DNA of 64,000 nucleotides from Mucilaginibacter sp. (GTDB lineage Bacteria; Bacteroidota; Bacteroidia; Sphingobacteriales; Sphingobacteriaceae): NCBI RefSeq assembly GCF_025362475.1, contig NZ_JANYGH010000065.1, positions 186,001 to 250,000 of the forward strand, read 5' to 3'. Shown piece by piece: positions 1 to 8,452 of this stretch (position 1 is its first letter; each line of letters starts with the position of its first letter). The notes under the pieces were generated by a model. It saw only the letters and a program-made list of their open reading frames with translations, ran no database searches and was not told where the DNA came from. The position numbers and the translations under genes were made by a program.

Positions 1-1
1 C

Positions 2-1567
2 GTAGGATCAGGCATTGCCGGACTAAGTTTTGCCCTTAAGGCTGCGAAACATGGTAAGGTTCTGATAGTTACAAAATCAAATGAAGACGAATCCAACACT
101 AAGTATGCCCAGGGTGGTGTGGCGGTTGTTGTGGATAAAAAGGAGGATTCTTTTGAAAAACACATTGAGGACACCTTAATTAGTGGTGATGGCCTTTGCG
201 ACCGTGATGTTGTGGAAGCCGTTGTTAAAGAAGGACCGGAGAGAATTAATGAAATTATTGATTACGGGACTAATTTTGATAAAACGAACGAAGGTTTTTA
301 TGACCTGGCAAAAGAAGGGGGCCATTCCGAATTTAGAGTTTTACATTATAAGGATGTGACCGGGCTGGAGATTGAAAGGTCATTATTAGAAGAGATCCAC
401 AAGAATCCCAATATTGAGATATTAACACATTATTTCGCGGTAGATTTAATAACCCAGCACCATTTAGGCCAGCTGGTAGGAAAATCAAGTACCGATATAA
501 CCTGTTACGGTATTTACGCCTTTAATACGGAGAGTAATGTTGTTGAAAAAATATTATCGAAGGTTACGGTGATGGCATCCGGTGGTGCCGGCCATATTTA
601 TTCAATTACCACCAATCCAACCATTGCTACCGGTGATGGTATTGCCATGGTATATAGGGCAAAAGGTAAGGTTAGGAATATGGAGTTTATCCAGTTTCAT
701 CCTACAGCTTTGTATAATCCGGGTGAGTATCCTTCGTTCCTGATATCTGAGGCTGTACGTGGCTTTGGCGGGATATTAAAGCGTACCAATGGTGAAGAGT
801 TTATGCAGGAGTATGATCCGCGTAAATCATTGGCGCCAAGGGATATTACTGCGAGAGCAATTGATGCCGAGATAAAAAAATCGGGCGAGGATTTTGTTTA
901 CCTGGATATCCGTCACCGCAGTAAAAAAGATATTTTAAATCATTTCCCTAATATATATGCCAAATGCCTGGAGATAGGTATTGATATGACCAAGGATATG
1001 ATCCCGGTTGCGCCGGCCTGTCATTACATGTGTGGTGGTGTTATGGTTGATCATGTGGGTCAGTCGTCTATATTAAGGTTATATGCCTGCGGCGAATGCT
1101 CATCAACAGGTTTACATGGCGCTAATAGGCTGGCATCCAATTCTTTATTGGAAGCATTAGTTTTTGCACACCGTATTTATGAAGATGCTGTAGATAAATT
1201 TAACGATTTTGTGATACCCGCTAATATCCCTGATTGGGACGAGCATGGTGTACAATTATCAAATGAAGATATTTTGGTTACGCACAACGTGCGCGAAATG
1301 CAGAAGCTAATGAATGACTATGTAGGCATTGTACGGTCTGATTTCAGGCTGGAGCGGGCTATGCGTAGATTAGGGTTGCTGTATGAAGAAACAGAATCAT
1401 TTTATAAAAAAACTAAACTATCCGTAAAACTTTGCGAGCTGCGTAACCTGATCCAGGTATCATTTATCGTGGTAAAATCGGCCATGTTACGTAAAGAGAG
1501 CAGGGGGCTGCATTATACTACTGATTATCCTGTACATGCTGAGGAGGTTAAGGATACGGTGTTTTAA
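2..1567 (+). CDS. nadB: L-aspartate oxidase, 5'-truncated by window edge
   Basis: Oxidises L-aspartate to iminoaspartate with FAD, the first step of de novo NAD synthesis. The reading frame is open from base 2 and enters the window inside the Rossmann FAD motif (VGSGIAGLSFA), so only about ten N-terminal residues are missing; 521 codons are visible against about 530 for the family. Other fumarate-reductase/aspartate-oxidase family marks are HSEFRVLHYKD, SGGAGHIYSITTNP, a QFHPTALY segment, PACHYMCGGV and the FAD-contact segment GLHGANRLASNSLLEA. The C-terminal helical domain is complete and ends at a TAA. The partner nadA is not in the window. The next feature is a repeat followed by a tRNA on the other strand. 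Confidence 0.96.
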   Translation, partial: VGSGIAGLSFALKAAKHGKVLIVTKSNEDESNTKYAQGGVAVVVDKKEDSFEKHIEDTLISGDGLCDRDVVEAVVKEGPERINEIIDYGTNFDKTNEGFYDLAKEGGHSEFRVLHYKDVTGLEIERSLLEEIHKNPNIEILTHYFAVDLITQHHLGQLVGKSSTDITCYGIYAFNTESNVVEKILSKVTVMASGGAGHIYSITTNPTIATGDGIAMVYRAKGKVRNMEFIQFHPTALYNPGEYPSFLISEAVRGFGGILKRTNGEEFMQEYDPRKSLAPRDITARAIDAEIKKSGEDFVYLDIRHRSKKDILNHFPNIYAKCLEIGIDMTKDMIPVAPACHYMCGGVMVDHVGQSSILRLYACGECSSTGLHGANRLASNSLLEALVFAHRIYEDAVDKFNDFVIPANIPDWDEHGVQLSNEDILVTHNVREMQKLMNDYVGIVRSDFRLERAMRRLGLLYEETESFYKKTKLSVKLCELRNLIQVSFIVVKSAMLRKESRGLHYTTDYPVHAEEVKDTVF

Positions 1568-1585
1568 AAGAAAGTTAAAAAATAT

Positions 1586-1666
1586 GTCATTGCGAGGAAC
1601 GAAGCAATCGGATGCTATACAGGACGTACTTGTGCGGTTCGCGATTGCTTCGTGCCTCGCAAAGGC
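1586..1666. repeat. REP-like imperfect inverted repeat
   Basis: Left arm 1586-1609 begins GTCATTGCGAGGAACGAAGC; right arm 1643-1666 is its reverse complement with a few mismatches. The 33-base loop carries no gene. It lies between nadB and tRNA-Gly. Arms of this type are common intergenic repeats in Bacteroidota and several other phyla. A short frame across it is not credible as a gene. Confidence 0.7.
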
Positions 1667-1748
1667 ATGGTTGTTGTTTGATTCTATGTTGAAACGTCAT
1701 CCTGTTGTGCCGTTGTAGCAGACGGTGAGGAAAAAGACGAGGAATATG

Positions 1749-1821
1749 AGCGGAAAACGGGATTCGAACCCGCGGCCTTCAGTTTGGGAAACTGATGCTC
1801 TACCAGCTGAGCTATTTCCGC
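1749..1821 (-). tRNA. tRNA-Gly (anticodon CCC)
   Basis: Full cloverleaf on the minus strand. The acceptor stem is GCGGAAA with TTTCCGC, discriminator U at 1749. The D arm contains AGCTGGTAGA, the anticodon stem TCAGT/ACTGA encloses loop TTCCCAA (anticodon CCC), and the T arm reads GCGGG-TTCGAAT-CCCGT. No CCA is encoded. Confidence 0.95.
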
Positions 1822-1833
1822 TTATTTTGTCTT

Positions 1834-1841
1834 CAAACATA
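1834..1841 (-). promoter_or_regulatory. -7 promoter box for tRNA-Gly
   Basis: The minus strand reads TATGTTTG, a perfect match to the Bacteroidota -7 consensus TAnnTTTG, 12 bases upstream of the tRNA 5' end. No correctly spaced -33 TTTG is obvious. Confidence 0.45.
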
Positions 1842-1892
1842 AATAAAAAAATAACAAATTCACTAACTCAATAATTCGCTAATTTAAAAGAT

Positions 1893-2405
1893 ATGCCACT
1901 TATATTGCCAGTTAAAGGTAAAAGCCCGGTTTGAGGAGAAGATTGTTTTATAGCCGAGAATGCCACCATTGTGGGCGATGTGGTGATGGGCAGCAATTGT
2001 TCCGTTTGGTTTAATGCGGTTATCCGCGGCGATGTGCATTACATTAAAATAGGGGATAACACCAATATACAGGATGGAGCGGTGATACATGCCACGTATT
2101 TAAAAGCACCTACAAACATAGGGAGCAACGTATCTATAGGGCATAACGCGCTTGTACACGGCTGTACCCTGCATGATCATACGCTGATAGGCATGGGTGC
2201 CATTGTGATGGATCATGCCGTGGTGAATGAGTTTGTTATCATTGCAGCCGGTACCGTGGTATTGGAAAATACCGTTTGCGAAAGCGGCTTTTTATACGCC
2301 GGTGTACCTGCTAAAAAAATAAAGCCTTTAACAGATGAGCAAATGGCAATGCTTAAGCAGCTTCCAAAAAATTACATCATGTATTCGGGTTGGTTTAAGG
2401 AGTAA
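1893..2405 (+). pseudogene. Gamma-carbonic anhydrase family protein with in-frame TGA at codon 14
   Basis: Left-handed beta-helix hexapeptide-repeat protein of the gamma-class carbonic anhydrase/YrdA family. The frame from ATG 1893 reads MPLILPVKGKSPV, then TGA at 1932-1934, then GEDCFIAENATIVGDVVMG and an intact remainder of 157 residues. Family members carry an aromatic residue at the stop position, so TGG to TGA is the simplest change. Histidines of the VIHATY and SIGHNALVHG segments suit the trimer-interface metal site. The 3' end overlaps the convergent lipoprotein gene by 11 bases. It could be a real nonsense mutation, a sequencing error, or a gene reinitiating at an in-frame GTG/ATG near 1968-1971, which would delete the first strands. 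Family assignment is secure; coding status is not. Confidence 0.7.
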
Positions 2406-4041
2406 TGGGCTCCTTGGGCACCGTAATAGGCTCTTCTGCTTCCCAATTGGGTCTAAGCGTGATCTCTTTTTCGTTTATCCAGATGTTTTCCGGTTGCTTT
2501 TTTAAGTGAACGTTTCCGCTGTCCCATTTGCCGTTGCGGTTCTCATCATAAATAACCCTCACCATATATTTCCCGGTTAAATAGTTTTTGTAAACTAAAG
2601 ATGTGCTTTTGGTAATGGCGTTACTTTGCAATATTGTTTTTTGATCGTTCAGCAGTTCAACTACGTAAGCTTTTGATGTATCGGGCACGGTAACCTTAAC
2701 TGTAAGGGTACTGTAGTTTTCTGTTTTATCTGATTGGAATTTCTTTGCAGCATATTTGTTCTTATCGCCATAGATATCTGTAAAGGCGCCTTCATTAAAT
2801 ATCAGTTCATATTTGGCGTTTTGCCGCCACCTGTATTTTAGCGTAAGGAACTTAGTATTACCTGTATCTTTTTGTAAGGTATAATCAGATGTCGCCAGGG
2901 TGATGGAGTCTTCTTTAAGGGAGATCTGCGCGCTGTTTATTGTTTCGATGGGCAGGTTACTGGTAATTTTTAAATCTTCTCCTGGCTTTAGCTTATCGTT
3001 TGATATATTGTATTTAAAATTGAATACCCTTAAAAATACTTCCTTTTTACTCTTTAACAGGTAAGTGGTATCAACTGGTTTGTTGTTGTCATAAATGGCT
3101 ACCCTTATAGAATCAAAGTTCATGTATTTTACATATACCGAGGCTGTATCTTTCGTTTTACTAAATTCTACGTATTTCTGATTGTTGATATCTGCAGGGT
3201 ATATAATTTTTAATGATGGTTTTATTAAAGCTTTATTAAAAACAAATAACATCTTTCCGTCAACATCAAAACGTTTTTCGGCAAACCTGAATTTCTCCGG
3301 GAATTGTTTAAACAGATTTAGCTTGACGTTCTTCGTATCGGATTTTAAATCGATCGGTTTTTTGAGAAAGCCAATCAATTCATTATCGTTATTAAATATC
3401 TTATCCGGACTGGCCTCTTTCAGCGCGTAAATTCTGTACTTGTCCTCATGCAGATTATTCAAACTGAAATTTCCCGATGAATCTGTTGTCGTAAAAATAG
3501 AAGGCTTCTTTTTTCCAAAAAGTAGGGAATCCTGTTTTAAGGGGAAAAGCATCACAGTGATATCTTTTTCTTTTTCCTGGGTGAGGGTGTTGGTTACCGA
3601 TCCCGAGATGCTCAATGAGTCGATGTGCGGACCTGTAGAAAATACGTAGGTGAAATTTTTCATCACGTTACTTTCATTCACATCCTGGATGGATTTTCCG
3701 AAGTTGATAACGTAGGTTGTATTTTTATGGAGCGTGTCTTTAAAAACTATGCGCAGCTTCTTTTTATTGGAAGTGTACTCCGGTGCTTTTTCCATTGTCG
3801 GGCTCATGGTAATTTCCTGGTACTGGTTGGTGAGTTTTATAAACTCGTCAAATTCCAGGTCAATTTCTTTGGCAACAAAATTTCGGGTTTTGTTGGCCGG
3901 CAGCGCTTTTACTAAAACGGGTGGCGTTACATCGCGCGGCCCTCCCTGAGGCTGTTGTTGCGCAGCGCAGCCAGAAATCAATAAAACAACAAAAATATAG
4001 AGGAGAAAATTGTAAAAATTGGCCGGTTTTTGATTTAACAT
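2395..4041 (-). CDS. Lipoprotein with Ig-like domain (SbsA-type), hypothetical
   Basis: A 548-residue exported lipoprotein: hydrophobic signal (residues 12-22) followed by lipobox LISGC with the acylated Cys at about 25. The mature part opens with a Gln/Pro-rich linker and DVTPPVLVKALPANKTRNF, the start typical of a bacterial Ig-like (Big_5/SbsA) domain found in many Bacteroidota lipoproteins. A carboxypeptidase-regulatory-like stretch (ISGSVTNTLTQEKEKDITVMLFP, described in two parts about residues 145-170) follows, and the C-terminal half is beta-rich with a YDENRNGKWDSGN segment near residue 500. No catalytic motif is visible. The role is probably in the cell envelope or at the surface; no specific function can be given. 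It converges with the carbonic-anhydrase gene. Confidence 0.82.
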   Translation of the reverse strand: MLNQKPANFYNFLLYIFVVLLISGCAAQQQPQGGPRDVTPPVLVKALPANKTRNFVAKEIDLEFDEFIKLTNQYQEITMSPTMEKAPEYTSNKKKLRIVFKDTLHKNTTYVINFGKSIQDVNESNVMKNFTYVFSTGPHIDSLSISGSVTNTLTQEKEKDITVMLFPLKQDSLLFGKKKPSIFTTTDSSGNFSLNNLHEDKYRIYALKEASPDKIFNNDNELIGFLKKPIDLKSDTKNVKLNLFKQFPEKFRFAEKRFDVDGKMLFVFNKALIKPSLKIIYPADINNQKYVEFSKTKDTASVYVKYMNFDSIRVAIYDNNKPVDTTYLLKSKKEVFLRVFNFKYNISNDKLKPGEDLKITSNLPIETINSAQISLKEDSITLATSDYTLQKDTGNTKFLTLKYRWRQNAKYELIFNEGAFTDIYGDKNKYAAKKFQSDKTENYSTLTVKVTVPDTSKAYVVELLNDQKTILQSNAITKSTSLVYKNYLTGKYMVRVIYDENRNGKWDSGNVHLKKQPENIWINEKEITLRPNWEAEEPITVPKEPITP

Positions 4042-4156
4042 AGTTTTTAGGCGATATAAGCGATTTTTATGTTTTTATGAACTCCGCTATTAAAAATCTG
4101 AAATAATTGATTTAAAAAGACTTTTTATAATTATTTAATTATCAGTACTTTACGTA

Positions 4157-6019
4157 TTATCTTGATACATGAACCATCAAAACGGAAACATCTGATGGCG
4201 ACACGCCCGAAATTCGTGAAGCCTGGCCCAAAGTGCGCGGTTTTATGCGCATCAATTTTTCACGTGCTTCTTTTGATAGTGACACCAAAGTATGATAATC
4301 AAAATTTGGATTGATTTCCCGGTCTTCCATTTTTTTCATCCGGTCTACAATTTCCAATTCTTTTATAAAGTAACTCTCATATTTAATTTTTATTTCAGCC
4401 TGCTCAATTGTTTCTTTATCGTAGGCAGATAACATTTCTTGCAAACCGCTGTCGGCTGTTTTAAGATCGTTAAATCCAATCTGTGGGCGGCTCAACAAAT
4501 TGAAAAGCTTAGCGCCCTGGTTAATGGCCGAAGTACCTAAGTCTGCTAGCAAGCCATTTACTGCTGATGGATCGATAGATTTACTGCGGGTGTAGGCTAC
4601 AATATCATCGGAGTTTTTTACCTTTTGATTTACCTTTTCTAAACGCTCATCGCTTATTAAACCCAGTTCGTGGGCCATAGGAGAGAGGCGGATATCTGCA
4701 TTGTCCTGGCGTAAAAGCAGTCGGTGTTCTGCCCTTGAGGTAAACATGCGGTACGGTTCTTCGGTACCTTTTGTTACCAGGTCATCAATCAAAACTCCAA
4801 TGTATGATTCAGATCTTTTCAGAATGAGCTCATGTTTATCATTGATTTTTTGGTGCGCGTTAATACCCGCGATGAAACCTTGTGATGCTGCTTCTTCATA
4901 TCCGGTAGTTCCGTTGATTTGCCCGGCGAAGTAAAGGTTGCTGATTAGCTTGGTTTCTAAAGTTAATCCCAGCTGGGTAGGTGGGAAGTAATCATACTCG
5001 ATGGCATAACCCGGGCGGAACATTTTCGCCTTCTCAAATCCGGGGATCTGGATTAATGCTTTGTATTGTACATCCTCTGGCAGGGAGGTAGAGAAACCGT
5101 TTACATAGATCTCTACTGTATTTAAACCTTCGGGTTCTACAAAAATCTGGTGACGGTCGCGCTCAGCAAAACGATTGATCTTGTCTTCTATTGAAGGGCA
5201 GTAACGCGGACCTAATCCTTTGATTCTTCCAGTAAACATTGGAGATTTTTCAAAGCCTTCTTTCAAGGTTTCGTGTACGTTGGTATTGGTGTAGGTGATC
5301 CAGCAACAACGTTGTTCTTTAATCATCTCTACATCGGTATAAGAAAATCTACCGCGGTCTTCATCGCCCCATTGCTCTTCCATCAACGAGTAATTCAGGC
5401 TACGTCCATCAATGCGGGGTGGGGTACCGGTCTTCATTCTGCCGGCCTCAAAACCTAATTGTGATAGTTGTTCGGTTAATCCTGTTGCAGATTTTTCACC
5501 TGCCCGGCCACCGCCAAATTTCTTTTCACCTATGTGGATGATGCCATTTAAAAAGGTACCATTGGTAAGTACTACTGAGTCTGCTTCTATCTCTACACCC
5601 AGTGATGTGCGTACCCCTGCAACGGTATTTCCCTTCACTAATAGGGATGCTACAGTGTCTTGCCAGAAGTCGACATTGGGTGTTCTTTCCAATGCTAAAC
5701 GCCATTCTTCCGCAAAGCGCATACGGTCACTTTGTGCTCTTGGGCTCCACATAGCGGGGCCTTTTGATTGGTTTAGCATTCTGAATTGAATAGATGATTT
5801 ATCCGTGATAATTCCCGAATATCCACCCATGGCATCAATCTCGCGCACTATCTGTCCCTTGGCAACACCGCCCATGGCGGGGTTACAACTCATCTGTGCA
5901 ATGGTGCCCATATTCATGGTGATGAGCAAAACAGATGATCCCAGGTTGGCAGCAGCAGCAGCAGCTTCACAGCCTGCATGCCCGGCACCAACCACAATTA
6001 CGTTGTATTTCCTAAACAT
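4157..6019 (-). CDS. mnmG: tRNA uridine-5-carboxymethylaminomethyl(34) synthesis enzyme MnmG
   Basis: FAD-dependent enzyme that with MnmE installs the cmnm5 group on wobble U34 of several tRNAs. 620 residues, the usual length. N-terminal FAD motif [12 protein letters not shown] (residues 8-19), then the family segments [22 protein letters not shown] with [18 protein letters not shown], and a C-terminal helical domain ending [15 protein letters not shown]. The start is the ATG at 6019: it follows a GGAGGT Shine-Dalgarno (6025-6030) and matches family N-termini, whereas a longer frame to 6052 would translate the parS-like site. In many bacteria gidA/mnmG lies near oriC with the par genes, which fits the parS cluster immediately upstream. 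MnmE, rsmG and parAB are outside the window. Confidence 0.97.
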   Translation of the reverse strand: MFRKYNVIVVGAGHAGCEAAAAAANLGSSVLLITMNMGTIAQMSCNPAMGGVAKGQIVREIDAMGGYSGIITDKSSIQFRMLNQSKGPAMWSPRAQSDRMRFAEEWRLALERTPNVDFWQDTVASLLVKGNTVAGVRTSLGVEIEADSVVLTNGTFLNGIIHIGEKKFGGGRAGEKSATGLTEQLSQLGFEAGRMKTGTPPRIDGRSLNYSLMEEQWGDEDRGRFSYTDVEMIKEQRCCWITYTNTNVHETLKEGFEKSPMFTGRIKGLGPRYCPSIEDKINRFAERDRHQIFVEPEGLNTVEIYVNGFSTSLPEDVQYKALIQIPGFEKAKMFRPGYAIEYDYFPPTQLGLTLETKLISNLYFAGQINGTTGYEEAASQGFIAGINAHQKINDKHELILKRSESYIGVLIDDLVTKGTEEPYRMFTSRAEHRLLLRQDNADIRLSPMAHELGLISDERLEKVNQKVKNSDDIVAYTRSKSIDPSAVNGLLADLGTSAINQGAKLFNLLSRPQIGFNDLKTADSGLQEMLSAYDKETIEQAEIKIKYESYFIKELEIVDRMKKMEDREINPNFDYHTLVSLSKEAREKLMRIKPRTLGQASRISGVSPSDVSVLMVHVSR

Positions 6020-6024
6020 TTTAT

Positions 6025-6030
6025 ACCTCC
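6025..6030 (-). promoter_or_regulatory. Strong Shine-Dalgarno deciding the mnmG start
   Basis: The minus strand reads GGAGGT, five bases before the ATG at 6019. Strong SD sites are uncommon in Bacteroidota, so this supports the shorter mnmG start. Confidence 0.6.
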
Positions 6031-6031
6031 A

Positions 6032-6047
6032 TGTTCCACGTGGAACA
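6032..6047. promoter_or_regulatory. parS-like site 1
   Basis: Perfect 16-base palindrome TGTTCCACGTGGAACA, differing from the B. subtilis parS (TGTTTCACGTGAAACA) only by one symmetric base pair. The core is the same as in Pseudomonas parS. It lies 12 bases upstream of the mnmG start codon. Expected to bind ParB. Confidence 0.82.
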
Positions 6048-6065
6048 ATCAAAATCTCTCTATAT

Positions 6066-6089
6066 ATAACGGCAGATATTTGCCGTTAT
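6066..6089. repeat. Inverted repeat between parS-like sites
   Basis: ATAACGGCA and TGCCGTTAT form a perfect 9-base stem around a 6-base loop, between parS-like sites 1 and 2. No T-tract follows on either strand, so it is not a standard terminator. Confidence 0.5.
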
Positions 6090-6107
6090 GAGCGTCTTTA
6101 TACTCCA

Positions 6108-6123
6108 TGTTCCACGTGGAACA
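6108..6123. promoter_or_regulatory. parS-like site 2, inside a 32-base perfect palindrome
   Basis: Same TGTTCCACGTGGAACA site. Symmetry continues outward through ATACTCCA/TGGAGTAT, so the perfect palindrome spans 6100-6131. It is 76 bases from site 1. Confidence 0.82.
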
Positions 6124-6130
6124 TGGAGTA

Positions 6131-6339
6131 TGTGTAGTTATTATTTTGGCTGATTAGCCGGTGTTTTAATTAACCTCTGCCTGCGTTTATGAGGGTATGG
6201 AGGCAGGGGTAATTATTTAGTTTAAAAGGTCGTGTTTATTTTAAACCTTTACTTTTTTGAAATTTACTTGTTCTTTTTTTGAAATAAACTACCTGTTTAT
6301 AGTTACTGACAGGTCTTTTTATATTCAAAATTACCTTTT
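6131..6339. other. Noncoding spacer between parS-like sites 2 and 3
   Basis: AT-rich and free of a credible gene. An imperfect hairpin pairs TTAACCTCTGCCT (about 6170-6182) with AGGCAGGGGTAA (about 6201-6212). The rest is T-runs on the plus strand with no recognisable site. Confidence 0.5.
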
Positions 6340-6585
6340 TTATGCTGATGTTCCACGTGGAACCTTTAATAATGACACCAGTGCTACAGTACCCCAAACA
6401 CCCTCTAATACTACAAAGGGATAGAAACTCACCATATAAGAAGCATAGCAGCAAGTACCTGCACCTATAAAATTCATCAGCTTGTAAGCTTTGCTTTCTG
6501 ATGATAGCTTGTTGATTAAATTAAGTACAAAGGCTATCAATAAAATGATAACACCTATCGATGCTATGATATCTGATAGTTTCAT
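6340..6585 (-). CDS. Small membrane protein, CBU_0592-like
   Basis: 81 residues with two or three hydrophobic helices (about 5-25, 38-55 and 56-74), starting MKLSDIIASIGVIILLIAFV. The pattern resembles the CBU_0592-type small membrane family (recalled, not searched). The last residues VPRGTSA are encoded by the third parS-like palindrome, so the C-terminus was shaped by the site or the site sits in tolerant sequence. It ends 320 bases upstream of mnmG and starts two bases downstream of the ABC-F gene, so it is probably cotranscribed with that gene. Function unknown. Confidence 0.75.
   Translation of the reverse strand: MKLSDIIASIGVIILLIAFVLNLINKLSSESKAYKLMNFIGAGTCCYASYMVSFYPFVVLEGVWGTVALVSLLKVPRGTSA
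6349..6364. promoter_or_regulatory. parS-like site 3, inside a coding sequence
   Basis: TGTTCCACGTGGAACC; the 14-base core GTTCCACGTGGAAC (6350-6363) is perfect, with one outer mismatch. It overlaps the last codons of the small membrane-protein gene and is 226 bases from site 2. Confidence 0.78.
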
Positions 6586-6586
6586 T

Positions 6587-8452
6587 TTATGCTTCTTTAA
6601 GCTCAGTTAGCTCAATCCAACGGGCGCTTTTTGCATCAAGTTTTTTGTTTAAATCAGCTATCTGCGCCATTATCTCGTTCAGCTTTACAAGTTCGATACC
6701 TACCTTGTTTAGCTGTTCTGTTTTATCCTTTATTTGGTTTTCTATTACGGTAATTTCAGCTTCGGTTGTTTCCAATTCCTTGGCTTCTTTAAAGCTTAAT
6801 TTATTTTTTTTAGCAGCAGGTGCAGGAGTAGTTGGCGCAACAGGGCCTTTTTTGTTTTGTTGCTTGGCTTCTTCCAGCTCTATTCTGTATGATGAATAGT
6901 TACCGTTATAGATGCGTACCTGTCCTTGTCCTTCCATAATAAATAGCTGGTCGGTTAACTTATCTAATAGGTACCTATCGTGAGATACCATCATTAATAT
7001 GCCGGAATAGTTGGTTAAAAACTCTTCCAAAACATTCAGCGTATCAATATCCAAATCATTGGTTGGCTCATCCAGGATCAGGAAGTTCGGGTTCTTCATC
7101 AGGATGCTCATCAGCTGCAGGCGTTTCTTTTCGCCCCCGCTTAGTTTGGATATAAAGCCATACTGCTTAGCTGGTGGAAACAAGAATAAGGTAAGCAGGG
7201 CAGAGGCCGAGATCATTTTACCATCGGCCATGGTAATAAACTCGGCTACGTTTTTTACTATATCTATAACCCGTTCATCATCCTTAAAAACAATACCCGA
7301 TTGGTGAAAATAGCCAATCACCGTGGTTTCACCTTTTACTATAGTCCCTTTATCGGGCTGTAAAGCACCAGTTATTAAATTAAGCAGCGTTGATTTACCG
7401 GTACCATTCTTTCCGGCTAAACCAATACGATCACCTTTTTTAAATATATAGCTGAAGTTATCGATATAGGTATTGCCGTTGAAACCTTTATAAAGATGTT
7501 CCATCTCCATGATCTTGTTTCCCTGGCGCGCTGTTTTAACGCTTAGTTCAACTTTTTCGCGGATGCCGCCACTCTTGGTTTTATCTTCCAAATCATAATA
7601 GGCATCAATACGGGCTTTTGATTTGGTACCCCGAGCCTGTGGCTGGCGGCGCATCCATTCCAACTCTTTACGCAGTAGGTTGCTATTTTTTTGAAATGCT
7701 GCATCATCAGCTGCGTCGCGCTCTGCTTTCTTCTCCAGGTAATAACCGTAGCTGCCATTGTAGGGTACTATTTTACCCCGGTCAATTTCCAATATCTCGT
7801 TACAAACGTTATCCAGGAAATACCTGTCGTGCGTAACCATTAATATGGTTTTTGATCCATCGGTCAATAATTTCTCCAACCATTCAATGGTATCAATATC
7901 CAGGTGGTTGGTAGGCTCATCTAAAATATAAATATCCGGGTCTTCAATTAATAGCTTAGCCAATGCCAAACGTTTCTTTTGCCCGCCCGATAGGGTAGTG
8001 ATAGGCTGATTAAGATGGTGGATATCCAACCGGCCCAAAATGGTTTTAATTTTATATTCATATTCCCAGGCATCCACCTCGCTCATCTCTTCCATTATTT
8101 TTTCAATGGCTTTGGCATTGTCCGGGTCGTTTTCCAATAACTCTTCGTATTTACGAATCATCTGCTGCTGCACATCATCAGCATGAAAAATGTAATCGCT
8201 GATGGTAACCGCATCTTTAAAACCTGGATCCTGCTCCAGGTAACCCATGTTAAGATCACGGGCCTGCACTACCTTGCCTTCGGTTGGTTTAATATAGCCA
8301 GCCAGTAATTTTAATAAAGTTGATTTACCGGCGCCATTAACGCCAACCAGCGCAACCCGGCGACCGCGGTTAATGCCTATGGTTATATTTTTAAATAACC
8401 AGTTGTCATGAAATTGATGGCCAAGATTCTCGGCGGATAGATAAGTACTCAC
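6587..8452 (-). CDS. ABC-F family ATP-binding protein (Uup-like)
   Basis: Soluble 621-residue protein with two ABC ATPase domains and no membrane segments. First Walker A GVNGAGKST near residue 37-45, signature LSGGQKKR near 155 and Walker B YILDEPTNHLD; second Walker A GKNGTGKST near 350, signature LSGGEKKR and Walker B FLILDEPTNDLD. A Pro/Ala linker and a C-terminal Lys/Glu coiled coil (about 535-621) match the Uup branch. ABC-F proteins act on the ribosome or in DNA-related roles (Uup); the substrate here is not evident. The start is GTG at 8452, and GTGA overlaps the stop of the upstream gene, implying translational coupling. Confidence 0.92.
   Translation of the reverse strand: MSTYLSAENLGHQFHDNWLFKNITIGINRGRRVALVGVNGAGKSTLLKLLAGYIKPTEGKVVQARDLNMGYLEQDPGFKDAVTISDYIFHADDVQQQMIRKYEELLENDPDNAKAIEKIMEEMSEVDAWEYEYKIKTILGRLDIHHLNQPITTLSGGQKKRLALAKLLIEDPDIYILDEPTNHLDIDTIEWLEKLLTDGSKTILMVTHDRYFLDNVCNEILEIDRGKIVPYNGSYGYYLEKKAERDAADDAAFQKNSNLLRKELEWMRRQPQARGTKSKARIDAYYDLEDKTKSGGIREKVELSVKTARQGNKIMEMEHLYKGFNGNTYIDNFSYIFKKGDRIGLAGKNGTGKSTLLNLITGALQPDKGTIVKGETTVIGYFHQSGIVFKDDERVIDIVKNVAEFITMADGKMISASALLTLFLFPPAKQYGFISKLSGGEKKRLQLMSILMKNPNFLILDEPTNDLDIDTLNVLEEFLTNYSGILMMVSHDRYLLDKLTDQLFIMEGQGQVRIYNGNYSSYRIELEEAKQQNKKGPVAPTTPAPAAKKNKLSFKEAKELETTEAEITVIENQIKDKTEQLNKVGIELVKLNEIMAQIADLNKKLDAKSARWIELTELKEA

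Noticed and set aside
1932-1934. TGA in the carbonic-anhydrase frame read as selenocysteine
   Set aside because: The family is not a selenoprotein, no SECIS-like hairpin follows, and the aligned residue is aromatic rather than Cys.
6020-6052. Longer mnmG start (VPRGTWRYK extension)
   Set aside because: The extension is the translated parS-like site; the GGAGGT at 6025-6030 and family N-termini support ATG 6019.
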